The position numbers were made by a program, and so were the translations under genes. Below are positions 43,554 to 51,002 of a DNA stretch of 64,000 bases, piece after piece. The stretch's first letter is position 1, and the number at the start of each line of letters is the position of its first letter. This DNA is from Hymenobacter wooponensis. Lineage in GTDB: Bacteria > Bacteroidota > Bacteroidia > Cytophagales > Hymenobacteraceae. The stretch covers positions 124,001 through 188,000 of the forward strand of contig NZ_SRKZ01000001.1 of assembly GCF_004745865.1 (NCBI RefSeq), written 5' to 3'. The notes beneath the pieces are model-generated. The model was not told the origin of the DNA, ran no database searches, and worked only from the letters and a program-made list of their open reading frames with translations.

Positions 43554-44657
43554 ATGCCCCGCTTTGCCACCCTGGCCACGTCGCTGGCCCTCCCGCTCGC
43601 CCTGGGATTGGCGAGCTGCTCAAAAACTGAAGAAGCCGATGCCCCACAGAAAGCGGAAGCCGGCTTCACAATGTCGGACCAGATGCTGCGCGAGCTAAAG
43701 ATTGACACGGTGCACGCCACGCCCGTGCGCAACGAGCTGGTTCTTTCCGGCCAGATTGCTTCTGATGGCGACAAAACCGTGAAAGTGTACCCGTTGGTGG
43801 GCGGCGTGGTGGAGCAGCTAACCGTTGAGCTCGGTGACCACGTTACCAAGGGCCAGGTGCTGGCCGTGATCAAAAGCGGCGAGATTGCCGACCTCCAGAA
43901 CCAAAGCAGCAGCGCCGGCACCGACCTCGACATTGCCCGCAAAAACCTCTCGGTGCTGGAAGACCAGTACGCGGCAGGCCTAGCCTCGGAGCGCGATGTG
44001 AGCCTGGCCCGCCAAGAGCTGCGCAAAGCCCAAGGCAACGTGGGTAAGAGCCGTAAGCAACTGGGAGTATATGGCGTATCGGCCGATGGCACCTACACGC
44101 TGCGGGCACCTATTTCGGGCTTCATCACGGAAAAAAACGTGACTGACCACATGCAGTTCAATGCTGACAATGTGGGCAACCTCTTCACCGTCAGCAACCT
44201 CGACGACGTGTGGATACTGGCCAACGTGTTCGAGTCGGACATTGCCAAGGTGAAGGAAGGTTACGCAGCCGATGTAACCACCCTCTCCTACCCCGATAAG
44301 CACTTCACCGGCCGCATCGATAAGGTATTCAACGTGCTTGACCCGGAGAGTAAGGTGATGAAAGTGCGGGTGCGGCTCAATAACCCCGGCTACCTGCTCA
44401 AGCCCGAGATGTACGCCCAAATCAAAGTAGAAAACACCGAAAGCAACAAAATGCTGGCTGTCCCCGCCAAGTGCGTGGTGTTCGACAAGGACCGCAACTT
44501 CGTGATGGTGTTCAAGGACCGGAACCACGTGGAAACCCGCGAAGTGCAAATCGCCAAAACTGTGGGCGACGTGAGCTACGTGCAGTCGGGCCTGAAAGAC
44601 GGTGAACATATCATTGCCCAAAACCAACTGCTGGTCTACGACGAGCTGAACGACTAG
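43554..44657 (+). CDS. RND efflux periplasmic adaptor lipoprotein (second copy)
   Basis: Membrane-fusion protein between the CzcA-like pump and the channel. The frame opens at 43503, but the ATG at 43554 begins a lipoprotein signal with LASC (lipidated cysteine near residue 22), giving 367 residues. Lipoyl halves are GGVVEQLTVELGDHVTKGQ and LRAPISGFITEK, followed by the barrel with LSYPDKHFTGRIDKVFNVL. It is strongly similar along its whole length to the first adaptor (40840-41931). No His- or Met-rich metal-binding tail is seen. Confidence 0.93.
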   Translation: MPRFATLATSLALPLALGLASCSKTEEADAPQKAEAGFTMSDQMLRELKIDTVHATPVRNELVLSGQIASDGDKTVKVYPLVGGVVEQLTVELGDHVTKGQVLAVIKSGEIADLQNQSSSAGTDLDIARKNLSVLEDQYAAGLASERDVSLARQELRKAQGNVGKSRKQLGVYGVSADGTYTLRAPISGFITEKNVTDHMQFNADNVGNLFTVSNLDDVWILANVFESDIAKVKEGYAADVTTLSYPDKHFTGRIDKVFNVLDPESKVMKVRVRLNNPGYLLKPEMYAQIKVENTESNKMLAVPAKCVVFDKDRNFVMVFKDRNHVETREVQIAKTVGDVSYVQSGLKDGEHIIAQNQLLVYDELND

Positions 44658-44731
44658 CAATAGCCGTTTCCCGCAACTACCCAAGCCACATCAGCTGTGC
44701 TTTACTATCGCTTCTAGCTTCTCAGTAAGCC

Positions 44732-47700
44732 ATGAATAAATTCATCCAGGGCATCATTGCCTTTTCGCTCAAAAATCGGGGCTTCGTATTCCTGATGACC
44801 CTCGTAACCATCATTGCTGGGGTAATGAGCTACCGGAACACGCCCATCGAGGCCTTTCCGGACGTAACCAACACTGAAATCACCATTATTACGCAGTGGC
44901 CTGGCCGCTCGGCAGAGGAGATTGAGAAGTTCGTGACGGCGCCGATTGAAATTGCCCTTAACCCGGTGCAGAAGAAAACGAGCATCCGCTCCACTACCCT
45001 CTTTGGGTTGTCGGTAGTGAAGGTAATTTTCGACGATGGCGTGGACGATGCCTTTGCCCGCGTGCAGGTAAACAACCTGCTCTCCCAGGCCGACCTGCCC
45101 GAGGGTGCTGACCCCGACGTGCAGCCTCCCTACGGCCCCACCGGCGAAATCTTCCGCTACACGCTCAAAAGCAAGAACAAAACCACCCGCGAGCTGAAAA
45201 CGCTGCAAGACTGGGTGGTGGAGCGCAACCTGAAAGCCGTACCCGGCGTGGCCGATGTAAATAGCTTCGGCGGCGAGGTGAAGGACTACGAAATCAGCGT
45301 AAACCCCGGCAAGCTCCAGGACCTGGGCCTCACCCCCTTAGATCTGTACAACGCCATTCAGCGCTCCAACATCAATGTGGGCGGCGACGTGATCAACCAG
45401 GGCCAGCAGAACTATGTGGTGCGCGGTATAGGCCTACTGAACAACATCTCCGATATCAATAACACCGTCATCAAAAACGTGAATGGGGCGCCCATTCTGG
45501 TGAAGGATGTGGCCATTGTGCACGAGTCGGCGCTGCCGAAGCTGGGCCGCGTGGGCCGGGGCCTGAACGACGACGTGCTGGAAGGCATAGTGGTGATGCG
45601 CAAAGGCGAAAACCCCTCGGAAGTTATTGCCCGCCTAAAGGATAAGGTAGCCGATCTGAATGACAAGATTCTGCCGTCGGACGTGAAAATCCAGACCTTC
45701 TACGACCGGCAGCAGCTCATTGACTTCTCCACCGAAACGGTAATCCATAACCTGCTGGAAGGCATAATTCTGGTAACGGTTATCGTGTTCGTATTCATGG
45801 CCGACTGGCGCACCACCGTCATCGTGTCGGTTATCATTCCGCTGGCGCTGCTGTTTGCCTTCATCTGCCTGCGGTTGAAGGGTATGTCGGCCAACCTGCT
45901 GAGCATGGGCGCCATTGACTTCGGTATTATCATCGACGGGGCCGTGGTGATGGTGGAAGGGCTCTTTGTAGCCCTCGACCACAAAGCCCACAAAGTAGGC
46001 ATGGAGCGCTTCAACAAGCTCGCCAAGCTAGGCCTCATCAAGAAGACTGGCCGCGACATGGGCAAGGCTATCTTCTTCTCCAAGGCCATCATCATCACGG
46101 CCCTGCTGCCCATCTTCTCCTTCGAGAAAGTAGAAGGCAAAGTATTCTCGCCCCTGGCTTGGACACTGGGCTTTGCTCTGCTGGGTGCCCTAATTTTCAC
46201 GCTCACGCTGGTGCCGGTGCTCACCTCGCTGCTTCTCAAGAAGAATGTAGTGGAGAAGGATAACTTCTTCGTGCGCGCTATTAACCGCGGGGCGCAGCGC
46301 TTCTTTGCCTTCACCTACGCCCGTAAAACTGCCAGCCTATTGGTGGCTACAGTAGCAGTAGTGCTGGGCATGGGTGCCTTCCACTTCCTGGGCTCTGAGT
46401 TCTTGCCCGAGCTTAACGAAGGCTCTATCTATGTGCGGGCTCAGTTACCGCTGAGCATCTCCCTGGATGAGAGCAACAAGCTGTGCAACGAGATGCGCCG
46501 GGTGTTCCTGTCGTTCCCGGAAGTGGGCGACGTAGTAAGCCAGACCGGTCGCCCCAACGATGGCACCGACCCCACCGGCTTCTACAACAACGAGTTCTTG
46601 GTGCAGCTCAAGCACACTCCTGAGGTGGAGGCTGAGATGAAGCATAAGGATAAGCGCGAAGCCCTGATTGAGCACATGAAGGAGAAGCTCAACCGCTTCC
46701 CCGGTGTAGACTTCAACTTCTCCCAGCCCATCACCGACAACGTGGAGGAAGCTGCCTCGGGCGTTAAAGGCTCTATTGCCGTGAAGATTTACGGCACCGA
46801 CCTGAAACTAATGGAGGAAAAAGGCCGCCAGGTGTATGGCATCCTGAAAAACATCAAGGGCATTGATGACCTGGGCGTGCTGCGTAACATTGGGCAGCCA
46901 GAGCTGCACGTAGAGCTGGATGAAGGCCGCATGGCCAGCTACGGCGTGAGCAAGGCCGACGCTAATGCGGTGCTGGAAATGGCCGTGGGCGGCAAGCAAG
47001 CCTCCCAGATGTACGAGGGTGAGCGGAAATTCCCCATCCGGGTGCGCTACCAAGAGCAGTTCCGTCAGAGCCCCCAGGAAATTGCAGCTCTCATGGTGCC
47101 CACACAAAACGGCAAAACAATTCCACTCTCTGAAATTGCCAAAATAGAGGAGGTAAACGGCCCTTCGCTCATCTACCGCGACGACAACCAGCGCTTTGCC
47201 GCCGTGAAGTTCTCCATCCGGGGCCGCGACATGGGCAGCACCATTGAGGAAGCCCAGAAGAAAGTAAACCAAGTGGTAAGCCTGCCGAAAGGCTACACCA
47301 TGAAGTGGACGGGCGACTTTGAAAACCAGCGCCGCGCTACCCAGCGCCTAGGCCAGGTAGTACCCGTTTCGCTGGCCCTGATTTTCTTCATCCTGTTCAT
47401 TTTGTTTGGGAATCTGAAGGATGCAGGCCTAGTGCTGCTGAACGTGCCCTTTGCCATCATTGGGGGCATTGCGGCCCTACTCATCACGCACACCAACTTC
47501 AGTATTTCGGCCGGTATTGGTTTCATTGCTCTGTTTGGTATCTGTATCCAGAATGGTGTAATCCTGATATCAGTGTTCAAGCAGAATATGCTTCGGAAGA
47601 TGAGCCTCGACCGCAGTATTGCCGATGGCGTAACCAGCCGGGTGCGCCCCGTGGTGATGACGGCCCTGATGGCTACTATTGGCCTAATGCCCGCCGCCAT

Positions 47701-47896
47701 CAGTACCGGCATTGGCTCCGAAACCTCTAAGCCGCTGGCTATTGTAGTAATTGGCGGACTGATAACGGGTACCATCCTGACCCTGTTCATCTTCCCCTTG
47801 ATCTTCGAACGCACCTACCGCGCCCAGCACACTCACTACGGCGACGATCCTACGCTGCACCCCGAGCGGCACCATGAGCCAGCACTAGCCCACTAA
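44732..47896 (+). CDS. Heavy-metal efflux RND pump, CzcA/CusA family
   Basis: Inner-membrane proton-driven pump of 1054 residues, the normal length: twelve helices in two repeats with two large periplasmic loops. The N-terminus is NKFIQGIIAFSLKNRGFVFL. Helix 4 reads DFGIIIDGAVVMVE, giving D396, D402 and E409. This spacing equals D402, D408 and E415 of CzcA and marks the divalent-cation (Co/Zn/Cd) subgroup; copper/silver CusA proteins differ here. The C-terminal tail is His-rich (HTHYGDDPTLHPERHHEPALAH, split here as THYGDD and HPERHHEP), a possible metal contact. It ends the unit and is followed by a terminator. Confidence 0.95.
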   Translation: MNKFIQGIIAFSLKNRGFVFLMTLVTIIAGVMSYRNTPIEAFPDVTNTEITIITQWPGRSAEEIEKFVTAPIEIALNPVQKKTSIRSTTLFGLSVVKVIFDDGVDDAFARVQVNNLLSQADLPEGADPDVQPPYGPTGEIFRYTLKSKNKTTRELKTLQDWVVERNLKAVPGVADVNSFGGEVKDYEISVNPGKLQDLGLTPLDLYNAIQRSNINVGGDVINQGQQNYVVRGIGLLNNISDINNTVIKNVNGAPILVKDVAIVHESALPKLGRVGRGLNDDVLEGIVVMRKGENPSEVIARLKDKVADLNDKILPSDVKIQTFYDRQQLIDFSTETVIHNLLEGIILVTVIVFVFMADWRTTVIVSVIIPLALLFAFICLRLKGMSANLLSMGAIDFGIIIDGAVVMVEGLFVALDHKAHKVGMERFNKLAKLGLIKKTGRDMGKAIFFSKAIIITALLPIFSFEKVEGKVFSPLAWTLGFALLGALIFTLTLVPVLTSLLLKKNVVEKDNFFVRAINRGAQRFFAFTYARKTASLLVATVAVVLGMGAFHFLGSEFLPELNEGSIYVRAQLPLSISLDESNKLCNEMRRVFLSFPEVGDVVSQTGRPNDGTDPTGFYNNEFLVQLKHTPEVEAEMKHKDKREALIEHMKEKLNRFPGVDFNFSQPITDNVEEAASGVKGSIAVKIYGTDLKLMEEKGRQVYGILKNIKGIDDLGVLRNIGQPELHVELDEGRMASYGVSKADANAVLEMAVGGKQASQMYEGERKFPIRVRYQEQFRQSPQEIAALMVPTQNGKTIPLSEIAKIEEVNGPSLIYRDDNQRFAAVKFSIRGRDMGSTIEEAQKKVNQVVSLPKGYTMKWTGDFENQRRATQRLGQVVPVSLALIFFILFILFGNLKDAGLVLLNVPFAIIGGIAALLITHTNFSISAGIGFIALFGICIQNGVILISVFKQNMLRKMSLDRSIADGVTSRVRPVVMTALMATIGLMPAAISTGIGSETSKPLAIVVIGGLITGTILTLFIFPLIFERTYRAQHTHYGDDPTLHPERHHEPALAH

Positions 47897-47943
47897 GCTA
47901 CAAACTAAGGCCCAGCCCTTTACTGAGTCCTTATCTGAGTCTG

Positions 47944-47982
47944 CACAAACGCTTCGGCCACCGGTCGGAGCGTTTGTGTTTC
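47944..47982 (+). terminator. Terminator after the RND pump gene
   Basis: Arms 47944-47953 and 47969-47978 (CACAAACGCT and complement) with further pairing in the loop (CGG/CCG), followed by TTT. Confidence 0.7.
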
Positions 47983-48261
47983 TATACGTAGCTCAGTGTA
48001 AGCACTGACGGCGCAAACCTCCACGATGCTGGTGTACTTGTACTCAAGGCACAACCCTGTAGCCAAGCGGTTTGCTGCCAGTTCCCTGCCTTTTGTTGGT
48101 TGGGGCAGAGTGGCCTAGGCCACCCTATTCATCCTGTTTCGCCTTGATGCTAGTTGGACCAACCTATCAAATCACAGCTTTTGACCGTGTCGATTTTAGC
48201 ATTGGTTAAAAGAAAGGTGTAGCTCGGCGCGGACCTTTGCCTCCACACTTTCTCTTTTGCT
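47983..48261. other. Intergenic region before the SMR gene
   Basis: About 280 bp with no gene or RNA recognised. It holds two overlapping TAGGCCAC/GTGGCCTA octamers forming the palindrome at 48110-48123, and an 11-bp odd palindrome GTTGGACCAAC near 48153-48163 that might be an operator. I looked for a guanidine riboswitch because the next gene may export guanidinium, and did not recognise one. Confidence 0.5.
48110..48123. repeat. Palindromic double copy of the TAGGCCAC octamer
   Basis: GTGGCCTAGGCCAC is a perfect 14-bp palindrome made of two overlapping copies of the octamer that is over-represented through the window. Similar isolated copies occur in spacers at 2401, 9486, 17629, 21337, 22335, 28119 and elsewhere. 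Confidence 0.7.
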
Positions 48262-48588
48262 ATGCAGTGGTTGTTTTTAGTACTAGCTGGCTTGGCCGAG
48301 GTTGCCTTTACGTTCTGCTTGGGCAAAGCTAAACAGGCTGTTGGCGCCGAAGCCATTAGCTGGTATTTGGGTTTTGGAGGCTGCTCAGCCTTGAGTTTTT
48401 ATTTACTCAACCTCAGCCTAGCGCAAATACCCCTGGGTACGGCCTATGCAGTCTGGACGGGTATTGGGGCCGTAGGCACGGCCGCGTTGGGCATATTCGT
48501 GTTTGGCGACCCGCTGACTGGGCCGCGTCTTTTCTTTCTCAGCACGCTCATTGGGTCGGTACTGGGGCTGAAAGTCGTGTCGTCCTGA
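48262..48588 (+). CDS. Small multidrug resistance (SMR) exporter, Gdx/SugE-like
   Basis: Four-helix inner-membrane exporter of 108 residues. The essential membrane glutamate is E13 (LAGLAEVAFT). The third-helix motif GTAYAVWTGIGAVGTAALG (about 61-79) fits the Gdx/SugE subtype, which exports guanidinium, better than the Qac multidrug subtype, which usually has a serine after the tryptophan. It probably works as an antiparallel dimer. It is a single gene, convergent with the Crp-type regulator, whose stop is 10 bp away. Confidence 0.88.
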   Translation: MQWLFLVLAGLAEVAFTFCLGKAKQAVGAEAISWYLGFGGCSALSFYLLNLSLAQIPLGTAYAVWTGIGAVGTAALGIFVFGDPLTGPRLFFLSTLIGSVLGLKVVSS

Positions 48589-48597
48589 GTTGAGTAG

Positions 48598-49161
48598 TTA
48601 CTTCAGTTTAGTGCGCACGCGGCTCAGCGTTACCTGTGTAATGCCCAAGTACGACGCAATGTGGCCTAGCGCCACCCGCTGCACTAAGTGCGGGTTTTGT
48701 TCAAGCAGCTCGGCATAGCGTTCTTCCGCAGTGCGAAACTGCCGCGCAATGAGTTGCTGCTCCGTTTGCAGCCACACCCGCTCTACCATTACCCGGCCCC
48801 AATTGGCTACGTGCACATCTGTGTGGTACAGCTGCTGAAGTGCGTGCGTGTTGATCCGGAACAGACCGCTGTCTTCTAGCAATTCAATGGTTTCGTAGCT
48901 CACCGCTTGCTCAGTATAGCCGCGAATAGAGACTAGTACTGCACCTACTGAGGAAAACCAGAAGGTCACTTCCCGATCTGCCCGCCGGGCGAAGGCCCGG
49001 GCAAGCCCCCGCTGCACCACGTAGATGTGCTGAGCAAGTTGGTCATCACGGAATAAGGTGGTGCCCTGCGGCAATTCTACATATTCTGCCAAGGCCAATA
49101 CTTTGTCGAGAGAGGCAACCGGCAACGGATACGTGGTTTGCAGGATTTCTGAGAGGGTCAT
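48598..49161 (-). CDS. Crp/Fnr family transcriptional regulator
   Basis: Regulator of 187 residues when started at the ATG at 49161 (MTLSEILQTTYPLP); a longer frame begins at 49221. The cyclic-nucleotide-type beta-roll covers about 15-115 (LPQGTTLFRDDQLAQHIYVVQRG is split as LPQGTTLFRDD and IYVVQRGLARAF). The C-terminal helix-turn-helix ends QRVALGHIASYLGITQVTLSRVR. There is no FNR-type cysteine cluster and the cAMP-contact motif is not conserved, so the signal is unknown. Divergent from an acetyltransferase gene with a 110-bp spacer. Confidence 0.9.
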   Translation of the reverse strand: MTLSEILQTTYPLPVASLDKVLALAEYVELPQGTTLFRDDQLAQHIYVVQRGLARAFARRADREVTFWFSSVGAVLVSIRGYTEQAVSYETIELLEDSGLFRINTHALQQLYHTDVHVANWGRVMVERVWLQTEQQLIARQFRTAEERYAELLEQNPHLVQRVALGHIASYLGITQVTLSRVRTKLK

Positions 49162-49271
49162 GGGCTGCAGTGCAAGGGCAAAAATTACCGAATATCCCAC
49201 GAACAAGAGTGCCATTGGCAATTTACCCGATGAGTGTAGCTCAACTTCCTACCAGAACATATCATAACAAC

Positions 49272-49802
49272 ATGGAACATGTCTCCCTGCGAAAAGCCTC
49301 TCTGTGCGACGTTATTTCATTGCAACAGATTGGCCGTCAAACCTTCCAGGAAACATTTGCCGCCAGCAATTCAGAAGATAATATGAGGGCATATCTGGAA
49401 GAAGGATTTTCAGCCGCAAAGCTGACGGCCGAGCTGCAGAACCCTGAGTCAACGTTTTATCTAGCTGAGTTGAACAGCACGGTTATTGGCTACTTGAAAG
49501 TCAATACTGGGGCGGCGCAAACGGAGCAGCAAAGCGCTGCTAGCCTGGAAATTGAGCGTATTTATGTATTGCAGGCCTACCACGGCAAAAAGGTAGGGCA
49601 GGTGCTGTATGAGCAAGCAATGCAACTAGCTACGCAAGCCCAAGTTGACTTCGTGTGGTTGGGCGTGTGGGAGCAAAACGCACAAGCCATTCGGTTTTAC
49701 CAGAAAAATGGTTTCGACGAGTTTGATAAGCACGTATTTCAGCTGGGTGACGACGCACAGATCGATATCTTAATGAAAAGAACCTTGACAAGTGCTGCTT
49801 GA
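49272..49802 (+). CDS. GNAT family N-acetyltransferase
   Basis: Acetyltransferase of 176 residues; the ATG at 49272 (MEHVSLRKASLCDVISL) is the sensible start within a longer frame. GNAT features: an N-terminal RKASLCD strand-helix, IERIYVLQAYHGKKVGQVL (acetyl-CoA loop, with H-G-K-K-V-G), and the C-terminal WEQNAQAIRFYQKNGF. It resembles PaiA/spermidine-type or ribosomal-type acetyltransferases of Bacteroidota. The substrate is not predictable. Confidence 0.87.
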   Translation: MEHVSLRKASLCDVISLQQIGRQTFQETFAASNSEDNMRAYLEEGFSAAKLTAELQNPESTFYLAELNSTVIGYLKVNTGAAQTEQQSAASLEIERIYVLQAYHGKKVGQVLYEQAMQLATQAQVDFVWLGVWEQNAQAIRFYQKNGFDEFDKHVFQLGDDAQIDILMKRTLTSAA

Positions 49803-49979
49803 GTAACCAGCCGGCAATTTCATGGCTCAACTCCGTTTTGCGCCCACCTCTACGGCACTACAAGCTTTCTTAAACCCCAGTTACTTAGCAATATACTGTA
49901 GCGCTACAATTCTAGGCTTATCCCTATCTTGAATAGGCATCAAGCCCAATCGTGGTGTTTCTCAGCTCAATATCCTTCA

Positions 49980-50882
49980 ATGCCTCAGCAACCTACCTCC
50001 TGGCCAGCCTTGCCCGCGTCTGAATGGGCCGACACGATGGCTACTTTACACATGTGGACGCAGATTGTAGGCAAGATTCGGCTGGCGCAAACGCCGCTGG
50101 TAAACCATTGGTGGAACGTACCGCTCTACGTTACGGCCCGGGGCCTCACCACTTCGGCCATGCCATATGAGGAGCGCAGCTTTCAGATAGACTTCGACTT
50201 TCTCGCCCACGAGCTTGTCATCAGCTGCAGCGACGGCGCCGAGCGTCGTTTGGCCTTGCAGCCACGTTCCGTGGCGGCGTTCTATCGGGAGGTGATGGAG
50301 CTGCTAAGCCAGTTGGGTATCACTGTCAAGATTTGGCCCGTGCCGGTGGAGCTAGAACACCCCATTCCATTTTTGGAGGATGAGCAGCATGCCAGCTACG
50401 CCCCCGAGGCTGCTCAGCGGTTTTGGCGCAGCCTTACCCTGATTGCCCCAGTTTTGGAGTCGTTTCGGGCGCAGTTCATGGGCAAGTGCAGCCCCGTTCA
50501 TTTCTTCTGGGGCAGCTTCGACTTAGCGGTTACGCGCTTTTCCGGCCGCTCTGCTCCACCCCGCGAGGGCGCCGATTCTATTACCCTAGAGGCCTACTCG
50601 CATGAGGTCATCAGCCACGGCTTTTGGCCGGGCGGCAATGGGCAGGAAGCCGCTTTCTATGCGTACTCGGCACCTGCCCCAGCTGGCTTCGCAGAAGCGC
50701 CGGTGCAGCCCGCGGAGGCCTATTATAGCCCGGAGCTGGGGGAGTTTTTACTGCCCTACGCTGCAGTACGCCAAGCGCCAGACCCGGCAGCATATCTCCG
50801 CCAGTTCCTGCAAAGCACATATGACGCCGGCGCCACGCTAGGTCACTGGAATCGGGCTGAGCTGGAGAGGCACTCGGCGTAA
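49980..50882 (+). CDS. DUF5996 family protein
   Basis: Cytoplasmic protein of 300 residues. The ATG at 49980 (MPQQPTSWPALPASEWADT) is used; the frame continues upstream to a TTG at 49929. Motifs TLHMWTQIVGKIRLAQTPLVNHWW, HFFWGSFDLAVTRFSGR and HEVISHGFWPGG match the DUF5996 family, whose function is unknown. The abundance of tryptophan and histidine in conserved motifs may mean an enzyme active site. It is a single gene between the acetyltransferase and the M1 peptidase. Confidence 0.85.
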   Translation: MPQQPTSWPALPASEWADTMATLHMWTQIVGKIRLAQTPLVNHWWNVPLYVTARGLTTSAMPYEERSFQIDFDFLAHELVISCSDGAERRLALQPRSVAAFYREVMELLSQLGITVKIWPVPVELEHPIPFLEDEQHASYAPEAAQRFWRSLTLIAPVLESFRAQFMGKCSPVHFFWGSFDLAVTRFSGRSAPPREGADSITLEAYSHEVISHGFWPGGNGQEAAFYAYSAPAPAGFAEAPVQPAEAYYSPELGEFLLPYAAVRQAPDPAAYLRQFLQSTYDAGATLGHWNRAELERHSA

Positions 50883-51002
50883 GGCTCGCCCTCGCTCCGG
50901 TTAAGAACTTGGGGCTGGCAGCGACTAGGAAATCAGGGCAATTGGCTGCAGGTTCTGTGCTAAAAAGTTTGCAACTAGCAGCCTAATCCTATCTATCCTT
51001 TC

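Noticed and set aside
43980..44684. Minus-strand open frame over the second adaptor
   Set aside because: Composition is unlike a real protein (His/Val-rich strings) and it lies antisense to a conserved adaptor.
47944..47953. CACAAACG similar to the susC operator
   Set aside because: Only the first eight bases match and the sequence is the arm of a terminator.
47983..48261. Possible guanidine riboswitch before the SMR gene
   Set aside because: No conserved riboswitch core could be recognised by eye; only a short odd palindrome is present.
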